NCBI RefSeq assembly: GCF_964204865.1
Contig: NC_135250.1
Coordinates: forward strand, 14,446,001 to 14,510,000
From: Styela clava
Taxonomy: Eukaryota > Chordata > Ascidiacea > Stolidobranchia > Styelidae
Length of the DNA: 64,000 nucleotides
Direction: 5' to 3'
In this document: positions 61,405-64,000 of the stretch, in pieces
Position numbering within the stretch: the first letter of the stretch is position 1
How the letters are laid out: every line of letters begins with the position of its first letter
Program-made: the position numbers and the translations under genes
The notes under the pieces: generated by a model
Told to the model about the DNA's origin: nothing
The model's input: the letters and a program-made list of their open reading frames with translations, nothing else
Database searches by the model: none

Positions 61405-61745
61405 ACACGTCAGTGGACATAACAATCGTTTTAATATTATGTTGTTGTTCTTGTTCATCATCATTATAAAATCGCTTTTCTCTTTGAATACTGGACCAAT
61501 TGCTTTGAAATTTTCAGTAGTTAAAGATTGATTTTTTCGCCAGAAGGCTATTATTTTTACTTATTTCAAAAATTTCTGTGAACTTCAAGAGATTCGTTTT
61601 ATATATGTCAGAATAAAAAATAGAGGCACCTTGTGAGGTGTCCATATATTTGAGCATATCTCTCTTGTTGGACACGTTAGCGGACATAACGATCGTTTCA
61701 ATATTATGTTGTTGTTGTTGTACTTTGACACTGTTTGGACACCAA
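61405..61745 (-). repeat. Dispersed repeat family A, copy 6 plus a fragment
   Basis: A nearly full copy on the minus strand (61405-61667) runs from gtggacataacaatcgtttt to catatatttgagcatatctc, ctcttgttg. It is followed by the end of a second copy (61668-61745: gacacgttagcggacataac, gatcgtttcaatattatg). This is the best copy for defining the consensus. Confidence 0.8.
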
Positions 61746-61894
61746 CCCAGATAGCACAACTACGTTGGGCCAACGTTATAATCCGCCGGCAACCGTTGTA
61801 CGCGGTTTTACAACCATTTACCATGGTAAGGCCATGATTGGCCTTCAACGAAACACTCCATTATGCGAAGAAATGCGCGCGCGATTCGAATATA

Positions 61895-62490
61895 GCACAT
61901 GAGGTCGCCATTCATTTTGGCGGTACTCGTAATCGATACCGGTAGCCTGTTACTGTGTTACGAGGTTTTTGCCGTGGATGGGACAGTGACATTGAACTTT
62001 TAATGCTTTCATAGTAGAATGGCGAAAGTAGAGATAGCCTAGTTGTAACCGTGTAAGTTAATCTCATGGTACCGGTACCCTAAGTGCGTTGTCAGGTCAC
62101 GGTTCATGAGAGTGATAGGGTACCGTACCATACCGGTAAAAGTTACATATTTATCCCTGGACACCGTAGGTACCGGTAACGGCAGAACGAGATGAGATAC
62201 GGTACCGTGCTTGGTCTTTTGGCATTTTTTTGTTAAACTTTTTTAGGTTGCCATCTCTCATTTACCAGTATTTGTTATCGAGTACCGGTACCTATGGTAG
62301 ATACCGGTAAAAGTTACATATTTATCCTGGACACCGTAGGTACCGGTAACGACAGAACGAGATGAGGTAGACTACCGTACAATACGTTACCGTACTTGGT
62401 CTTTTGGCACATTTTTTTGTTAAACTTTCTGAGGTTGCCATCTCTTATTTACCAGTATTCGTTATCGAGTACCGATACCGGTATTGGTCC
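61895..62490. repeat. GGTACC-rich block with a 171-bp tandem duplication
   Basis: A unit starting taccggtaaaagttacatat at 62131 is repeated at 62302 with few changes (cctggacaccgtaggtaccg, cagaacgagatgag, gtcttttggca, ttgttaaactt, ggttgccatctct). Dense accggtacc motifs resemble those at 45160-45560 and 27965-28010. Confidence 0.8.
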
Positions 62491-63530
62491 TTCATCCCTG
62501 GATATGATTTTTTATATTTACATTATTTGTATAAGTGCAAACATTTCCGCAGCCCAAATCCAACCCGTTGAACGACTTAATCCAGTAATCTGAATAGTTG
62601 TACATTTGTGAACCTTCTGTCTGATGAATTTCAACAAATCTAAATAGAGATCTCAATTGGCTGAAATCTAAAATATGTTTTAACAATTGCCACAATCAAA
62701 CTGAAACTAAAATTTGATGTTTTTGGGTAAAAAATAGCTCAAGGATTATTGTTTGTTTTCCCTTTTTGTTTTTGTAACACTTTATAAATTTTTTTTAAAA
62801 TTTTTTGTCCGAGGTCCGAGAACTTTGTCCAACCCTGCTCTATTTCATATTTTCAGCTTTGTCTGTTTGTTGAGAAATAAATTACTGATTTTTAAATAAT
62901 ATCTATTTTGTTTTAAAATTCAATAGAATTATATTGGGTAATCATATATATTAATATGATTTATTTTCATTATGTATGCTATGTAATCTTACCCAACCAA
63001 CTTTAATCAAGTGTTATTATATTTTAAAGTGAATTGGAAAGTAGACCGCTAGCAAAAAGATTCGGGCGATTGGGGGGAAGCCCATCTCTGTACAATGACT
63101 GCCAAATGTGCATGCAACTGTGCAATGCCCAGCGACTGTAAAAGCATGAAGTATTGTACGACACATCCTTTACAAATATTTGGACATATTTTGTGTAATA
63201 TCCATTTTTTTCCGGTTATTCTAAATAATTATTACCGATTAGATATTCTGTCAAGTGTCAATATTACCATTGTAAGTTTAATGATATATACCATTTTTAT
63301 AATAGGCCCTATGACAATGGACTGGAAAATTCACCTGCTTCAATTCCCTCTTTCACGCAATCATACACTGTGTCATTTCAAGCATCTCAATGTTTCAATG
63401 CGGACAATGCCCAAAACAGGTGTTTTTGTTTCATAGTTTGATAGTAGCTCCTTGCATACCTGTGCCATAAAATATTGCACAATAGCTAGATATATCGGTT
63501 GAATAATTACCTAGTACAACATCATGTGGT
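62491..63530. other. Intergenic stretch with one hAT-type right end
   Basis: aactttgtccaaccctgctc at 62821-62840 looks like a hAT-type right terminus; no left partner. The ATG reading frame at 63095-63436 has no recognisable similarity. Confidence 0.35.
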
Positions 63531-63532
63531 TA

Positions 63533-64000
63533 ATACCGTATTTTCCGGCGAATAAGTCGCTTTTCTAGACCCAAATTTTTAGCCTGATTTTTTGGGGGGG
63601 GGGTCGTCTTATTAGGCGAGTATGATCATTTTCATTTTTTTGTTGCCCTATTATTGAACCCGGACAATAAAATACCTTCGGCGATAGCATCCCCCACGTC
63701 CTCATCAGGTTAGTTTAATTAAATCAACATTCTCGTGCTGTGAATCTGAAATTTCAATGCTGTGATTATCATATTTGCATTATCATATATGGACTGAATA
63801 TTACGCTACAAAAAAAGTCATAGGCTATTTTAACCAATGCGCAAACGCGGCGACCGCTCGAAAGACATTGCATGGTAATTTGAGATCCCCGACGTTGATG
63901 CGATTTTACTACCCCGACTCATCGGCCGGTTATATGCAAAAACCCATTTTTTCAGGCTTAAAAACAGGCCTCGTCTTATTCGCCGGGTAGACTTATTCGC
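63533..64000. mobile_element. Element with CCGTATTTTCCGGCGAATAAG terminus, cut by the window edge
   Basis: Starts accgtattttccggcgaat with aagtcgctttt, contains a G10 run (63594-63603) and gtcgtcttattaggcgag, and ends near the window edge with tcgtcttattcgccgggtag, the inverted counterpart. The outermost right bases lie beyond the window. Likely a non-autonomous DNA transposon. Confidence 0.6.

Noticed and set aside
63095..63436. 113-codon ATG reading frame
   Set aside because: No recognisable domain, no splice partners and ordinary AT-rich composition; a frame of this length can arise by chance in 64 kb.
1..64000. CRISPR arrays, operons, bacterial promoters or terminators
   Set aside because: The window is eukaryotic (introns, metazoan genes); no direct-repeat/spacer pattern of that type is present.

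Overview
This is nuclear DNA from an animal. It is AT-rich, genes are split by GT-AG introns, about half the recognisable content is mobile or tandemly repeated DNA, and the two host genes are both metazoan membrane-protein families (SLC26A11 and FAM174). The mix (hAT and mariner relics, non-LTR reverse-transcriptase debris, a solo LTR, very short introns) would suit an invertebrate deuterostome such as a tunicate. That is a guess from style; nothing here fixes the species.

Layout. 1-4380 is a tandem array of nine units of about 0.5 kb with splice-like unit borders and a coding-like core. 5085-7310 is a 39-bp minisatellite with a 486-bp higher-order duplication. 8150-17150 is intergenic: dispersed repeats, two broken poly-ubiquitin-like genes (9690-10140 and 14656-15340), a foldback element (12985-14148), a transposase-type zinc-finger remnant and a small inverted repeat. 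17380-23600 holds hAT-type pieces and otherwise nothing I recognise. 24129-33303 (minus strand) is the main gene, an SLC26A11-like anion transporter whose first 12 exons I could join with every splice phase consistent; a degenerate mariner element sits in its second intron. 33947-34892 is a hAT-type element with a perfect 8-bp target duplication. 37152-37770 is a dispersed repeat split by a solo LTR. 38102-41355 is a nearly complete DNA transposon with 32-bp terminal inverted repeats and a multi-exon RNase H-like (DUF7869-like) transposase gene. 41380-43570 contains two separate reverse-transcriptase relics.

45778-53365 is a giant palindrome: two 3.77-kb arms, almost identical, around a 47-bp spacer. 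The spacer repeats the sequence of the palindrome's outer edge, so the structure reads as two head-to-head copies of one ~3.8-kb transposon, each carrying the same nested 1.19-kb hAT-type insertion and a degenerate THAP-like region. 55572-57209 (minus) is a two-exon FAM174 gene with a GC-rich MITE-like insert in its intron. 58498-59714 is a hAT relic with a recognisable transposase C terminus and a perfect 8-bp target duplication. The rest (59.7-64 kb) is microsatellites, GGTACC-rich duplicated sequence and hAT-type ends.

The two host genes act independently: one moves sulfate-type or other anions across a membrane, the other is a small single-pass membrane protein. No pathway links the remaining material, which is mostly a record of transposon insertion, nesting and decay.
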